In this document: positions 26,216 through 35,640 of the stretch, piece by piece
How the letters are laid out: each line of letters opens with the position of its first letter
Position numbering within the stretch: position 1 is the stretch's first letter
DNA from: Candidatus Omnitrophota bacterium
GTDB lineage: Bacteria; Omnitrophota; Omnitrophia; Omnitrophales; JACROU01
Direction: 5' to 3'
Assembly: GCA_029261035.1 (NCBI GenBank)
Contig: JAJDCD010000012.1
Span: 62,001 to 126,000 of the forward strand
DNA length: 64,000 nucleotides
Position numbers and translations under genes: made by a program
The notes under the pieces: generated by a model
Seen by the model: only the letters and a program-made list of their open reading frames with translations
What the model was told of the DNA's origin: nothing
Databases searched by the model: none

Positions 26216-26243
26216 ATTTTAGCGATAAATAAGATAAAGTCAA
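26216..26243 (-). promoter_or_regulatory. gap promoter
   Basis: On the minus strand, -35 TTGACT (26238-26243) and -10 TAAAAT (26216-26221) are separated by 16 bases, about 60 bases before the gap ATG. The 200-bp fmt-gap interval has no other evident feature. Confidence 0.65.
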
Positions 26244-26358
26244 GTTTGAGCTTTTGAGGGGAATTTAGGTGGATTCCATACAGTTGTCACACAGAGTTCA
26301 AGAATTCTCTTTAGAAATAGCGCTTCTTCACCTCAAACCCAACGGTTCAAAGCAGCAA

Positions 26359-27288
26359 TTAAAGGCTATCCCCAACCTTCAACCGTCTTCCATTTAGGAA
26401 AGCGTCTCCGCTGATAGCACTTTTACCCGATAATTGAACGCTTTTAACCCATAATCGGTCTCGACCGGTTTGGATTAAAAACCCCTCATTTTTTTTCACT
26501 TCTATAAGGGTTCCAGGAGTTTCAGAACCCTCTCCTAACTGTAGCGAAGTATCCAACAATCTTAAACGATCATTTTGATACAAAGTGTATGCTACTGGCC
26601 ACTGAATATAAGCTCTCACTTTATTATGTATTTCTAAAGCATCCATACTCCAATTAAATTCAGCATCTTTCTTTTCTATTTTAGATGTATATGTAGCCAA
26701 AGCTTCATCTTGAGTCTTAAACTCTACTTTTCCTTGTTTCGACAACGCATCTATAGCTACCTGTGTTAGCTCTGCCCCAATTTCAGCCAAGCTTTCCGAT
26801 AACTCTTCTGCATTTACATCTAAGGTTACAGGGGTGGACTTCTGCATAAGAACATCTCCTGCATCCATCTTTAAAACAGGACGCATGAGACTTACTCCCG
26901 TTACCTCATCCTTATTTAATAGACTGCTCTGAATAGGTGACGCTCCTCTATACTTCGGCAAAAGTGAGGGATGAACATTTAAATTTTCAATTTGAGGTAA
27001 ATCCAAAATACATTGAGGAACCAGCTTACCGTAAGACGCAATTACAGAAAAATCAATTTCCAGTGCCTTAAGTTGTTGTGTCAAACTTTCTTCTTTAAGA
27101 TTTTCAGGAGTTAAAACTTTAAGACCTTTTTCCTCGGCCCACTGTTTCACGACTGAAGGTTGAACCTTCTGACCTCTACCTTGTTTTTCATCTGGGGTCG
27201 ATATAACAGAAACTACTTGATGATTTTTATAAAGAGCTTCAAGAATGGGAATGGAAAAGAAACTAGATCCGAAGAATAAAACTTTCAT
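26359..27288 (-). CDS. fmt: Methionyl-tRNA formyltransferase
   Basis: Fmt formylates initiator Met-tRNA using 10-formyl-tetrahydrofolate. The 309-aa product starts MKVLFFGSSFFSIPILEAL and has the folate and catalytic segment NVHPSLLPKYRGASPIQ, followed by LMRPVLKMDAGDVL. The C-terminal domain ends with RLWVKSVQLSGKSAISGDAF. It starts 13 bases after def, and the order priA-def-fmt is widespread. Everything looks normal. Confidence 0.98.
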   Translation of the reverse strand: MKVLFFGSSFFSIPILEALYKNHQVVSVISTPDEKQGRGQKVQPSVVKQWAEEKGLKVLTPENLKEESLTQQLKALEIDFSVIASYGKLVPQCILDLPQIENLNVHPSLLPKYRGASPIQSSLLNKDEVTGVSLMRPVLKMDAGDVLMQKSTPVTLDVNAEELSESLAEIGAELTQVAIDALSKQGKVEFKTQDEALATYTSKIEKKDAEFNWSMDALEIHNKVRAYIQWPVAYTLYQNDRLRLLDTSLQLGEGSETPGTLIEVKKNEGFLIQTGRDRLWVKSVQLSGKSAISGDAFLNGRRLKVGDSL

Positions 27289-27301
27289 ATGGAAAAGATA
27301 A

Positions 27302-27802
27302 CTAACCTATCATTATTTGTTTGTTCAACTGCTTGATTATATCGGTTCTTTCAGTAAAAGAAACCCTATCGATTAATAACTTACCTTCCAAATGATCTGC
27401 TTCGTGCTGAACCACACGAGCAAAGAAGTCTTCGGCTTCAACTTGAATTTCGTTTCCAGAAATATCCAAAGCCTTAAATATGATTTTTTGGGCCCGTTTC
27501 ACCTCAGCAGCAACTCCCGGCAAACTTAAACAACCTTCGTAACCCAACTCTGCCCCTTCATGATGAATAATTTCGAGATTAATATAGACCTGTTCCGTAC
27601 CCGGCTCCGCTTCAGGAGAAACCACCATAATACGTTTAGAAACACCTACTTGCGGCGCCGCTAAACCCACGCCATCATCATGATACATGGTTTCAATCAT
27701 ATCTTGAACCAAGCGCCGAATGTCATCATCAATCTCTTTGACAGGTTCTGCCACTTTTCTCAAAACGTCACTTGGATAGGATTCGATTTTTAGTACGCTC
27801 AT
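27302..27802 (-). CDS. def: Peptide deformylase
   Basis: Def removes the formyl group from nascent proteins. The 166-aa metalloenzyme has its three conserved motifs: GVGLAAPQVGV (motif 1), EGCLSLPG with a metal-ligand cysteine (motif 2), and QHEADHLEGKL with the HExxH metal ligands and catalytic Glu (motif 3). It lies between priA and fmt in an operon whose products act at the start of translation. Confidence 0.98.
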   Translation of the reverse strand: MSVLKIESYPSDVLRKVAEPVKEIDDDIRRLVQDMIETMYHDDGVGLAAPQVGVSKRIMVVSPEAEPGTEQVYINLEIIHHEGAELGYEGCLSLPGVAAEVKRAQKIIFKALDISGNEIQVEAEDFFARVVQHEADHLEGKLLIDRVSFTERTDIIKQLNKQIMIG

Positions 27803-27869
27803 AACCTTAACCTCTTATTTAAACTATATCATATCAGAATCTTCAAGGACTGTCACCACACACAACTCA

Positions 27870-29918
27870 TCAAAGAACACTTACAGGATCTACATCCACT
27901 AGAAGCTGTATAGCTGAAGGCTTCTTTATTTCAGCAAGAGTTTCCCTGATATGCTGCAAGATTTTAGCTTTATCCGTTCCCTTAATCATTAAATGCCAAC
28001 GGTAATAATCTCTCAGTTTATGTATAGGCAAAGGTGCCGGCCCTAACACAACAGATTCTTTATCTTTATTATGTTGATCAAAATGAAACCTTAACTCATT
28101 AGCAAAATCCAAAAGCCGTTTCTCCACTTTGCCCTTTAAAATAATATTAACCAAATTAGAAAAGGGTGGATAACTCAGTTCCTTTCTTCTTTCCACTTCT
28201 TCAGAATAAAAATGTTCATAATCTTGTCGTGATGCATTTTGAATCACGTGATGATCATGTTGGTAAGTTTGAATAATAACTCTTCCTGGCACATCTCCAC
28301 GCCCCGCTCTACCAGCCACCTGCGTCAATAGTTGAAATGTTTTTTCATTCGCTCTAAAATCAGGTAAACTCAGACCTACATCCGCCAACACAACCCCAAC
28401 TAATGTAACCTGAGGAAAGTCAAATCCCTTAGCAATCATTTGAGTACCTATTAAAATATCAATCTTACCTTCTTTAAAATCATTCAGAACCTGAGTTACT
28501 TTTCCTTTTTTTCGGGCTATGTCCGAATCCGCTCTTCCAATTTTCGCTCTAGGAAAAACTTTCGCAATCTCACTCTCAAGCTTCTCTGTACCCATCCCAC
28601 CATATTTCAAAGTTGGCTGCCCACAATCAGGGCAATTCAGTAAAACTTTGCATTTAAACTCACAGTAATGACACAAAAGCTTTCCGTCCCCCATATGAAA
28701 TGTTAAAGGCACTTCACAACTTCCACAACTTAAGATGGTTCCACAGGATAAACAGTGAATAAAGGTAGAGAATCCTCGGCGATTTAAAAAAATCAGAGTC
28801 CCTTGTTTTTCTTGTAAATTTTTGTCTATCTCCTCTTTCAAGCGATCTGAAAACAAAACAGGTCTTTTCTTTCTTTGAAACTCTTCACTCATATCTACAA
28901 TTTCAACTTGAGGTAATGTGCGATCCGTGACTCTTTTAGTTAGTACAGCACGTGCAACAGCCCCAGAATCGCAAGCATAACGAGTTTCTAAGGAAGGCGT
29001 AGCTGTCCCCATAACTAACTGAGCCCCTGTTAGCTCTGCCAATTTTTTAGCCGCCTCTCTCGTATGATAACGAGGAACTTGATCCTGTTTATAGGTAAAC
29101 TCTTGCTCCTCATCAATAATAATAAGTCCTAAATTAGAAAAGGGTGCAAACAAAGCAGACCGTGGGCCCAATACAATTTGAACTTTTCCTGATTTAATTT
29201 TAAGCCAAGCCTTGAATTTTTCTAAGGGGGTAAGACGACTATGTAAGATTTCTAATCTAGAAGAAAATCGCTCTATAAAGGTATGTTTAATTTGCTCACT
29301 CAAAGCAATTTCGGGAAACAAACAAATGCTAGACTTGCCCCGGTCTAAATATTTCTCAATCAGCCGCAAGTAAACTTCTGTCTTACCGCTCCCCGTCACT
29401 CCTTGAATTAAGGCGGGCTTACCTTCTTCTCTCTGCACCAAATCCAACACTTGACTCTGTTCTTCCGTCAACTCATGAGGACTAGGCGCTACTGAAACCG
29501 AAACAGAATCTTCTAATATTTTATATTTCTCATTAAAGAAATCAACAGAGCTTGTTTTTGATAAGAGATAGTTTGGGATCAGTTGATTTAAAGCTTCCCC
29601 CCAAGAACAGTAGTATTCTTCAGACATCCACTGACTTAACATCAAATCACATTCTCTTAAAATCGGCTCTTCATCCAATACAGCAATGATGTCACGAAGC
29701 CCCTTAAAACTCTGCCCTTTATCATGAGAGACAACAACTCCAATAATTTTTTTGTTTCTAAATGGAATTTGAACCCGAACACCTGGTTTTATTTTAGAGG
29801 AGAACTCTTGAGGGATTTTGTAATCATAGGCTGGTGAATTAGGAATAGGTAAAGCAATCTGAGCTTTTAATACTTCTTCCGTAGATTGAGTTTCTTCTCC
29901 TGCTGCTTCTAACTTCAT
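27870..29918 (-). CDS. priA: Primosomal protein N' (replication restart helicase PriA)
   Basis: PriA recognises stalled forks and reloads the replisome. The 682-aa product has an N-terminal DNA-binding domain (YDYKIPQEFSSKIKPGVRV), then a helicase core with Walker A GVTGSGKTEVYL. Its Walker B reads IIDEEQEFTYKQ where the more usual form is DEEH. A cysteine-rich zinc module around residues 390-440 includes CLSCGTILSCGSCEV, CHYCEF and CPDCGQ. VAGRAGRGDVPG is helicase motif VI. Its gene is first in priA-def-fmt. Confidence 0.97.
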   Translation of the reverse strand: MKLEAAGEETQSTEEVLKAQIALPIPNSPAYDYKIPQEFSSKIKPGVRVQIPFRNKKIIGVVVSHDKGQSFKGLRDIIAVLDEEPILRECDLMLSQWMSEEYYCSWGEALNQLIPNYLLSKTSSVDFFNEKYKILEDSVSVSVAPSPHELTEEQSQVLDLVQREEGKPALIQGVTGSGKTEVYLRLIEKYLDRGKSSICLFPEIALSEQIKHTFIERFSSRLEILHSRLTPLEKFKAWLKIKSGKVQIVLGPRSALFAPFSNLGLIIIDEEQEFTYKQDQVPRYHTREAAKKLAELTGAQLVMGTATPSLETRYACDSGAVARAVLTKRVTDRTLPQVEIVDMSEEFQRKKRPVLFSDRLKEEIDKNLQEKQGTLIFLNRRGFSTFIHCLSCGTILSCGSCEVPLTFHMGDGKLLCHYCEFKCKVLLNCPDCGQPTLKYGGMGTEKLESEIAKVFPRAKIGRADSDIARKKGKVTQVLNDFKEGKIDILIGTQMIAKGFDFPQVTLVGVVLADVGLSLPDFRANEKTFQLLTQVAGRAGRGDVPGRVIIQTYQHDHHVIQNASRQDYEHFYSEEVERRKELSYPPFSNLVNIILKGKVEKRLLDFANELRFHFDQHNKDKESVVLGPAPLPIHKLRDYYRWHLMIKGTDKAKILQHIRETLAEIKKPSAIQLLVDVDPVSVL

Positions 29919-29970
29919 TGATATAGTAACACCTCGTTGAGTGAAAATTCTAATCTATACTGAAATTCCA

Positions 29971-30675
29971 TTAATGATTTAATTCGTCCCGAATTTGTTT
30001 CATATCTTCCCACACCTTCTTCTTCTCAGCTGGATTTCTAAGTAAATAGGCAGGATGAAAGGTCGGCATCAACTTAACACCTTCGTAAACGGCCCACTTA
30101 CCCCTAAGACGACTAATAGGTTCTGGCGAATTTAATAATGTCTGACAAGCAAATTTCCCCAAACAGCAAATAACATCTGGGTTTATAATTTTCAACTGCC
30201 TTTTCAAATATGGCTGACAATTAAGAATTTCATCTGGGTTTGGATTTCTATTTTCAGGAGGTCTACATTTTAATACATTACAAATAAATACATCTTCACG
30301 CTTAAAACCAATAGATTCTATGATCTTAGTTAGTAACTGCCCAGACTTTCCCACAAAAGGAAGTCCTTGTTGATCCTCATCATAACCTGGAGCTTCACCA
30401 ACAATTACCAGTTTAGCATTCACATTTCCTTTACCAAAAACAATCGAATTACGAGACGCAACCAAATCAGTGCATTTCGTGCATTTCATTACTTCCTTAT
30501 AGAGGCTCATCATATCTTCTCTTTTATTTACAGGAGATACTATTTCTTCAGCAACTTGATCTGAAGCAACCTTCTCAGGAGCGGGTGCAGAGGTTTTTCC
30601 CATCAAAAAACTCTTAACCCCTCTTTTCTCTAGAGATTCAAAATACTGCTCTACTTTCTTAAGACTTTGATTCAT
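29971..30675 (-). CDS. Uracil-DNA glycosylase, family 4 (iron-sulfur type)
   Basis: This enzyme removes uracil from DNA. The core has motif A VGEAPGYDEDQQGLPFVGKS and motif B PTFHPAYLLRN. Four cysteines suit the 4Fe-4S cluster: the pair in KCTKC, then NVLKCRPPENRNP and NCQPYLKRQ. The start is chosen at 30675 (MNQSLKKVEQYF), preceded by AAAGGA about 6 bases upstream, giving 234 aa. The frame stays open to 30777, but those extra residues are encoded by the TGTCATCCC palindromic element and are unlikely to be translated. About 60 linker residues precede the first cysteine pair. Confidence 0.92.
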   Translation of the reverse strand: MNQSLKKVEQYFESLEKRGVKSFLMGKTSAPAPEKVASDQVAEEIVSPVNKREDMMSLYKEVMKCTKCTDLVASRNSIVFGKGNVNAKLVIVGEAPGYDEDQQGLPFVGKSGQLLTKIIESIGFKREDVFICNVLKCRPPENRNPNPDEILNCQPYLKRQLKIINPDVICCLGKFACQTLLNSPEPISRLRGKWAVYEGVKLMPTFHPAYLLRNPAEKKKVWEDMKQIRDELNH

Positions 30676-30713
30676 TTCTATCCTTTTGGTGATCAGACTA
30701 AAAAACCAACTAC

Positions 30714-30790
30714 TGTCATCCCCGAATGTTTGTGTCGGGGATCTAAATGTTTTAAAAGACACTGGATCCCGCATCAAGTACGGGATGACA
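30714..30790. repeat. TGTCATCCC...GGGATGACA palindromic element, copy 1
   Basis: This 77-bp element begins TGTCATCCCCGA and ends ACGGGATGACA, so its ends are inverted. Inside are two imperfect hairpins: CCCCGAATGTTTGTGTCGGGG and one around ATCCCGCATCAAGTACGGGAT, each cut here at a base-paired boundary. A related copy lies at 37999-38099. It sits in the 125-bp gap between the GT28 gene and the uracil-DNA glycosylase. Confidence 0.8.
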
Positions 30791-30800
30791 ATACTTTCCG

Positions 30801-31940
30801 CTATCCGCTATCCGCTGCACGCTCTACGCTATTCAATATATGATCCACAATATCTGAACTTGAATTTGGCTTAGCTAAAGCCTTTATTATTTTACGTTTC
30901 TCCGCCAAAACATGAGGATTGGCTTCAATCTCTTTAATCACACCAACAACATCAGAGGGTTTGTTCAACTTCCAACAAATATCATATTCCTGCAATAACT
31001 TTAAATTACCCTCTTCTTGTCCAGGAATATAAGAAGAAATCACCATCGGAATCTCCTTAGACAAAGCTTCACTTGTAGTAATTCCCCCTGGCTTTGCTAC
31101 TAAAACATCAGACACTTCCATTAGTTCATCCATATTATTGACAAACCCTAAAACTTTGACTGGATATGAGTAGGATAAAGTAGACAATTGCATAAAAGCA
31201 CTTTTATTATTTCCACAAACTACAATCGCTTGGATATGCTCACTGCAATTATTCAAAGAGTCTAACAATTCTTTTATAGGCCCATAACCAAAGGAGCCGC
31301 TCGAAAACAAAAGCGTTAACTTTTCTTTTGAAAAACCATATTCTTGAATCAACTTATCTTTTTCATCCTCTTTACGCTCAGCAAACAAAGTGCGAATAGG
31401 AATCCCAAAAGAGTGTATCTGATTCGAGTTAATCTTCCACTTATCACCCATTGCTTGTTTAGATCTTTTATCCATTACAAAGTAGCTATCCACAGCATAA
31501 TCAATCCAAAAAGAATGCGCATAAAAATCAGTCACCGAAACCATAATTGAGCTGGAAATTTTCCCTTTGCTTCTCAGATCGCAAGTCGTATGAATACCAA
31601 TGAAGTGAGTAAATACCAGACACTCGGGTTGAACGTCTTCCAAATAACGAACGTATCGACCTAACACACTTCGATTCCCCCATTTTCTAAACAAAAATAA
31701 AAAAGGGAATAAAATTTTTTGATCATATAAATGGAAACAAGCTCCCCAAAACCAAGGAAGATATGTGGCCAAAAACCGGTAGGTCCCCGTGTACAGGACA
31801 GAAAAAAACTTAGGGGTAAAATCCAAGATATCAATTGCTTTACAATCTTTATCTGGGTTTCTGTGTTTTATTTCCTCTAGCAAAGCTTCTGCTGCTTTTT
31901 TATGTCCGTATCCCGCGTTTGCATATACAAGTAATATCAT
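30801..31940 (-). CDS. GT28 glycosyltransferase, MGDG synthase / UgtP-like
   Basis: This enzyme probably adds a sugar to diacylglycerol or another lipid at the inner membrane. The 379-aa product starts MILLVYANAGYGHKKAAEAL, the GxGHxxAA motif of the monogalactosyldiacylglycerol synthase N-terminal domain. The GT-B C-terminal half has LLFSSGSFGYGPIKELL and the donor-binding VLVAKPGGITTSEALSKEIP. MurG shares the C-terminal fold, but the N-terminus fits glycolipid synthases better. It is the last gene of the surface-glycan cluster and overlaps none of its neighbours. Substrates are unknown. Confidence 0.82.
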   Translation of the reverse strand: MILLVYANAGYGHKKAAEALLEEIKHRNPDKDCKAIDILDFTPKFFSVLYTGTYRFLATYLPWFWGACFHLYDQKILFPFLFLFRKWGNRSVLGRYVRYLEDVQPECLVFTHFIGIHTTCDLRSKGKISSSIMVSVTDFYAHSFWIDYAVDSYFVMDKRSKQAMGDKWKINSNQIHSFGIPIRTLFAERKEDEKDKLIQEYGFSKEKLTLLFSSGSFGYGPIKELLDSLNNCSEHIQAIVVCGNNKSAFMQLSTLSYSYPVKVLGFVNNMDELMEVSDVLVAKPGGITTSEALSKEIPMVISSYIPGQEEGNLKLLQEYDICWKLNKPSDVVGVIKEIEANPHVLAEKRKIIKALAKPNSSSDIVDHILNSVERAADSG

Positions 31941-31984
31941 GATTAATTTTCATAAAGACAGATTTCAGAAGTTAGACAACTGAA

Positions 31985-32782
31985 TTAATTTTTATCTATC
32001 TTCTGACCTCCCGCATCCAATTTCTGTTTTTTTTCCCAATATCGAGCATAACTCATTAATTGGTATAAGGAATGGAAATAAGACATTAAAAACCCTTGAA
32101 ATCCAAATTTATACCCTTTTTTCATAATATAATTTTTAAGAAACCGATCAATGGTCTTTCTAAAAATTTTTGAAAAAGAAACTTTACGTCCATCTTGAAT
32201 CCATTTATCTGCTTCCAAATCAGTCTCACGATTCATTTTTCCTAAAAACACACCAAAATCAGGGCAAGAAAAATGAAGAATATCTCCTTTTAAAGCCCCG
32301 CATTCACCGTCAAGATAAACACAGGGATGAACCCCTTGCTCTTCATCATATTTAAATTTATCTTTAAGAAACAGCCTCAACTTAGGCGCAGGATAATAAC
32401 CAGCTCCTTGCACCCAACGATCTCCAATATATGTTTTAATAGGCATAGAAAATGCCGCACAACCATTCGCTCCACCCGATACAACTTTCGAAATTTCTTG
32501 AGCTAATTCAGGAGTCACTCGCTCATCCGCATCAATACTCAAAACCCAATCATTTTTAGCCTGAGCATAGGCGAAGTTACGATGCTTCCCTTCAAGATCC
32601 ATCTTGCGACTAATAACTTTAGCACCTGAATCCTGAGCTAACTTAATTGTCCCATCCGTACTCTCATCATCGACAACAACAATCTCATCGGCCCATTCCA
32701 AACTTTTAAGACAATCCGGTAATCTTTTTTCCTCATTTTTAGCAATAACACATACAGAAACTAGCGCTTTCTTCTCGCTCAT
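31985..32782 (-). CDS. Glycosyltransferase family 2, WaaE/KdtX-like
   Basis: This is a GT-A glycosyltransferase. The 265-aa product starts VSVCVIAKNEEKRLPDCL and has SLEWADEIVVVDDESTDGT. The nucleotide- and metal-binding LSIDADERVTPEL follows. The closest family resemblance is to the WaaE/KdtX group that decorates the lipopolysaccharide inner core with glucose or heptose. It has no clear membrane helices but a basic, aromatic C-terminus suited to membrane contact. Its ATG overlaps the O-antigen ligase stop by 4 bases (ATGA), so the two are coupled. Confidence 0.85.
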   Translation of the reverse strand: MSEKKALVSVCVIAKNEEKRLPDCLKSLEWADEIVVVDDESTDGTIKLAQDSGAKVISRKMDLEGKHRNFAYAQAKNDWVLSIDADERVTPELAQEISKVVSGGANGCAAFSMPIKTYIGDRWVQGAGYYPAPKLRLFLKDKFKYDEEQGVHPCVYLDGECGALKGDILHFSCPDFGVFLGKMNRETDLEADKWIQDGRKVSFSKIFRKTIDRFLKNYIMKKGYKFGFQGFLMSYFHSLYQLMSYARYWEKKQKLDAGGQKIDKN

Positions 32783-34038
32783 GTGACAATTCCCTCTGTT
32801 TTACTTTTGGATTGAACACCTACTTTATAACAAGCCATGCTTATTCCCATAAAAATCCAAAATATAAGTCCACTTTGAAAACTATGCAACACTGTATCTA
32901 TTGTTACTAAACACAAAAAACCAAAACACCCTGAAATAAGTCCTAGAGAAGCGTCTTTATATAAAGGGTCCGGGATACCTCGAGCACCTCTAATTACTTT
33001 AAAGAAAAAGAAAAGTAAAAATAAAACAAAGAAACTTAATCCGATAATTCCAATTTCTGCCGCCAACTGCAGATACCCATTATGAGCATAGTACCCTTTT
33101 ACTCTAGAATCTTTCACCGTATCATATTTATGGTGTACCAAATTATAATTATTAATCCCCACACCTAGAACTGGTTTAGCCTTAATAACATCCGCAGCTC
33201 TTTGCCACAACATAAAACGTTCACTAACAGATTGTTCCTTTCGATCTGCATCAAAGTGAATCAACATGTAATCCGGTAGTACAAAAAAAGCTAAAACCCC
33301 CGCAACAATAAGTCCACCAAGAATCAATTTGCTTTTCTTTAATATTCCTAAAAAGAAAATACTCGCTCCCATAGCGAGCCAAGACCCTCTCGACCCCGTA
33401 TGAAATAGACATACAAAACCAGCAAAGCTCATAAGAAGTAACAGAAATCTTTCCCTCTTTTTTCTTAACGCAGACCCCAAAGCTAAACCTAAGAAAAGAG
33501 AAACACTCAAAATAAGATAAGAACCAAATTGACTATAATAACTAAAAGCTGCCGTAATTCGGCGCCTAAAGTCCTCATTAAAAAACCCTGTCCCTTTACC
33601 TCGAATAAAATCTTTTCCTGTCCAGTATTGCCACATCCCATTCAAGCAAACAACTAAGAACAAGATAAACAGAACTTTAAAATAACGCATCATTTGTTTT
33701 TCAGTCTTAAAGGTATCAATCACCATCAAAAAAGCCAGAATGGGTTTTACTGCTTTAATAACACCCCTAAAACTAACATAAAAATATTCTGCATTTGCTA
33801 TAGATAAACCAATAAAGGCAACAAAAAGAGCCAAGAATAAGTAAATAGGTTCTTTAACAAAATTCAAATCCTTATCTATGAATTTTTTAATTATCCAAAG
33901 AACCAGTCCTGTAGCAAAAAATATTTCGGATAATGCTATAGAAAATGTCAACGATACCGTCAACCCTAATAAACAAAATTCAACTGCAGAAGAAAGTCTC
34001 TGAAAGTACTTTTTTTCTGTAAGTGCATTCTCAGTCAT
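32779..34038 (-). CDS. O-antigen ligase / polymerase family membrane protein
   Basis: Proteins of this family (Wzy_C, WaaL-like) join or polymerise lipid-linked glycans at the periplasmic face. The 419-aa product has 10-12 hydrophobic segments and a large loop. The conserved loop segment is VLGVGINNYNLVHHKYD followed by YYAHNGYLQLAAEIGIIGL, the ligase-family signature with its NxH near the start of the next helix. It overlaps the downstream GT2 gene by 4 bases. Whether it acts as WaaL (ligase) or Wzy (polymerase) cannot be told from sequence alone. Confidence 0.86.
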   Translation of the reverse strand: MTENALTEKKYFQRLSSAVEFCLLGLTVSLTFSIALSEIFFATGLVLWIIKKFIDKDLNFVKEPIYLFLALFVAFIGLSIANAEYFYVSFRGVIKAVKPILAFLMVIDTFKTEKQMMRYFKVLFILFLVVCLNGMWQYWTGKDFIRGKGTGFFNEDFRRRITAAFSYYSQFGSYLILSVSLFLGLALGSALRKKRERFLLLLMSFAGFVCLFHTGSRGSWLAMGASIFFLGILKKSKLILGGLIVAGVLAFFVLPDYMLIHFDADRKEQSVSERFMLWQRAADVIKAKPVLGVGINNYNLVHHKYDTVKDSRVKGYYAHNGYLQLAAEIGIIGLSFFVLFLLFFFFKVIRGARGIPDPLYKDASLGLISGCFGFLCLVTIDTVLHSFQSGLIFWIFMGISMACYKVGVQSKSKTEGIVT

Positions 34039-34063
34039 AAAACCTCAATCATAGGTTGTAGAG

Positions 34064-34129
34064 GTGACTGTCACTTTATGTGACTGTCATCTCATCACTA
34101 AAAGTGACACTCACCAAAGTGACAGTCAC
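34064..34129. repeat. Cluster of GTGACWGTCAC palindromes
   Basis: Two exact 11-bp palindromic cores lie at 34064-34074 (GTGACTGTCAC) and 34119-34129 (GTGACAGTCAC). Two one-base variants lie at 34080-34090 and 34104-34114. The cluster fills the 99-bp gap between the sugar-phosphate transferase and the O-antigen ligase. The spacing is irregular, unlike a CRISPR array. Confidence 0.85.
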
Positions 34130-34137
34130 TTTTATCA

Positions 34138-35538
34138 TCATTTAGCTCCTTTAAAAGAAAAAGGAGTCATTAATATAATTTTGATATCCATCCATATCGA
34201 CCAATTCTCAATATAGTAAAGATCGTATTTTATCCGTTCTTCGCTTGGAGGGCCACCTCTTAATCCATTAACTTGAGCCCACCCTGTAATTCCAGTTAAA
34301 ACTTTATGGCGCGCCATATAACGCGGTATATCCGTCTTTAGCTGATCCACAAATACAGGCCTTTCAGGTCTAGGCCCCACAACACTCATATTCCCTATAA
34401 TAACATTCAGTATCTGAGGAAGCTCATCCAGATTACTCTTCCTCAGAAAAGAACCTAGGCGTGTTTTCCGTGGGTCCTCATCAGTAGCAAACTGCGGCCC
34501 AGATTCTTCTTCGGCATTCACTTTCATGGACCTAAATTTATAAATATTAAAGAGTTTGCCACCTTCTCCTACTCGTTCTTGTTTAAAAAAAATAGGGCCT
34601 CCATCAGACAGCTTAACAAGCAAAGCGATAAGGACTAAAACAGGAAGGAAGAAAATAAGCGCCGAAATAGATACCGTTAAATCTAAAAGTCTTTTTAAAG
34701 CTCGGTTCAGAGGCCTATTCAAAGGAGTTTCTTTAACTCCTAGCAAAGATACTCCATTCACACTCTCAATGTCTAACTTATTTGTCATCAAACCCAACAA
34801 ATCCGATATCATTTTGAATTCAACAAGGTTTTCTTCTGCTTTAAGTACAAGCTGTAAAATTTCTTTTCTAGTAAAACTATTCTCCCCTAAAATAACCTCG
34901 TCTATATCTTCTATTTTTAATATAGTTTCAAAATCCTCAATCGTTCCCGTTATTTTCACATCATTAATATGGGTACCCACATTCTCCTTATCTTCAGTCA
35001 ACAACCCAGCAATAGCATAATAACTTTTTCGATTTTTAATCAGACCATCAATCAAATTACGAATAGCTGTCCCTCTTCCAATCAAAAGTATCTTCCTCTG
35101 CATCCCAATAATTTTAGCCGCTTTAGAAACCAACCAGTAAAAGAAAACCCTATTTACAAATAGCATTACAATCAACATCACTGCCGCTAAAATAAGCATA
35201 GTTCTGGAATACGTAAAATCTCTATAAACAAAAGAGCCTGCCATCAAAAATAATGACCCCATAAATACAGACTTCACAATCATAAAAAATTGAGAAAGCA
35301 ATGAAATATGCTTCCCAAAGCGATACAACCCATAAAAACGAAGCACAAAAAAGTATACTGCCACACAAAAAGGAATTGTATTTAAGTAGTACTTAAACGC
35401 AGGAATACCTAGAGGAGTTGGAAACCAATCAGAAAATCGAATGGCGTAAGCTAAGAAAAATGCCGTAGCCATCAAAGCGATATCCGACCCCCACAGCCAC
35501 AACATGGCAATCGTATATTTTTTCTTTTTCTTCATCAT
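34138..35538 (-). CDS. Polyprenyl glycosylphosphotransferase (initiating sugar transferase, WcaJ/WbaP-like)
   Basis: This enzyme starts polysaccharide assembly by moving a sugar-1-phosphate onto undecaprenyl phosphate in the inner membrane. The 466-aa product has four N-terminal membrane segments up to about residue 135, a nucleotide-binding-like domain (KILLIGRGTAIRNLIDG) and then a further membrane helix around 280-300. The catalytic C-terminal domain follows: GPIFFKQERVGEGGKLFNIY, KFRSMKVNAEEE, SNLDELPQILNVIIGNMSVVGPRPE split over two motifs, and GITGWAQVNGLRG. It sits at the centre of the glycan cluster. Confidence 0.93.
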   Translation of the reverse strand: MMKKKKKYTIAMLWLWGSDIALMATAFFLAYAIRFSDWFPTPLGIPAFKYYLNTIPFCVAVYFFVLRFYGLYRFGKHISLLSQFFMIVKSVFMGSLFLMAGSFVYRDFTYSRTMLILAAVMLIVMLFVNRVFFYWLVSKAAKIIGMQRKILLIGRGTAIRNLIDGLIKNRKSYYAIAGLLTEDKENVGTHINDVKITGTIEDFETILKIEDIDEVILGENSFTRKEILQLVLKAEENLVEFKMISDLLGLMTNKLDIESVNGVSLLGVKETPLNRPLNRALKRLLDLTVSISALIFFLPVLVLIALLVKLSDGGPIFFKQERVGEGGKLFNIYKFRSMKVNAEEESGPQFATDEDPRKTRLGSFLRKSNLDELPQILNVIIGNMSVVGPRPERPVFVDQLKTDIPRYMARHKVLTGITGWAQVNGLRGGPPSEERIKYDLYYIENWSIWMDIKIILMTPFSFKGAK

Positions 35539-35614
35539 AACTTATGCTCTTTTGTTAAAAATTAAGTGCTACAAAATACGTATTATCAAATTTCAAAACT
35601 CAAAGTTTGTTCGT

Positions 35615-35640
35615 TGTCATCCTGAAGGTAGAGAAAGATC
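35615..35640. repeat. Half-copy of an intergenic repeat at the 3' end of a glycosyltransferase gene
   Basis: TGTCATCCTGA at 35615-35625 followed by an AGAAAGATCTC stretch resembles the left half of the element at 37900-37957. The TCA within it supplies the TGA stop of the adjacent glycosyltransferase, so the last few residues of that protein are repeat-encoded. Confidence 0.5.

Noticed and set aside
30676-30777. N-terminal extension of the uracil-DNA glycosylase (34 residues)
   Set aside because: Encoded largely by the TGTCATCCC element; the downstream ATG has a proper ribosome-binding site and fits the family.
34064-34129. Possible CRISPR array from repeated GTGACWGTCAC
   Set aside because: Units are only 11 bp, irregularly spaced and variable, with no cas genes; they are palindromic REP-like repeats.
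34556-35020. Forward 154-aa open frame
   Set aside because: Antisense to the conserved catalytic part of the sugar-phosphate transferase; no ribosome-binding site or family features.
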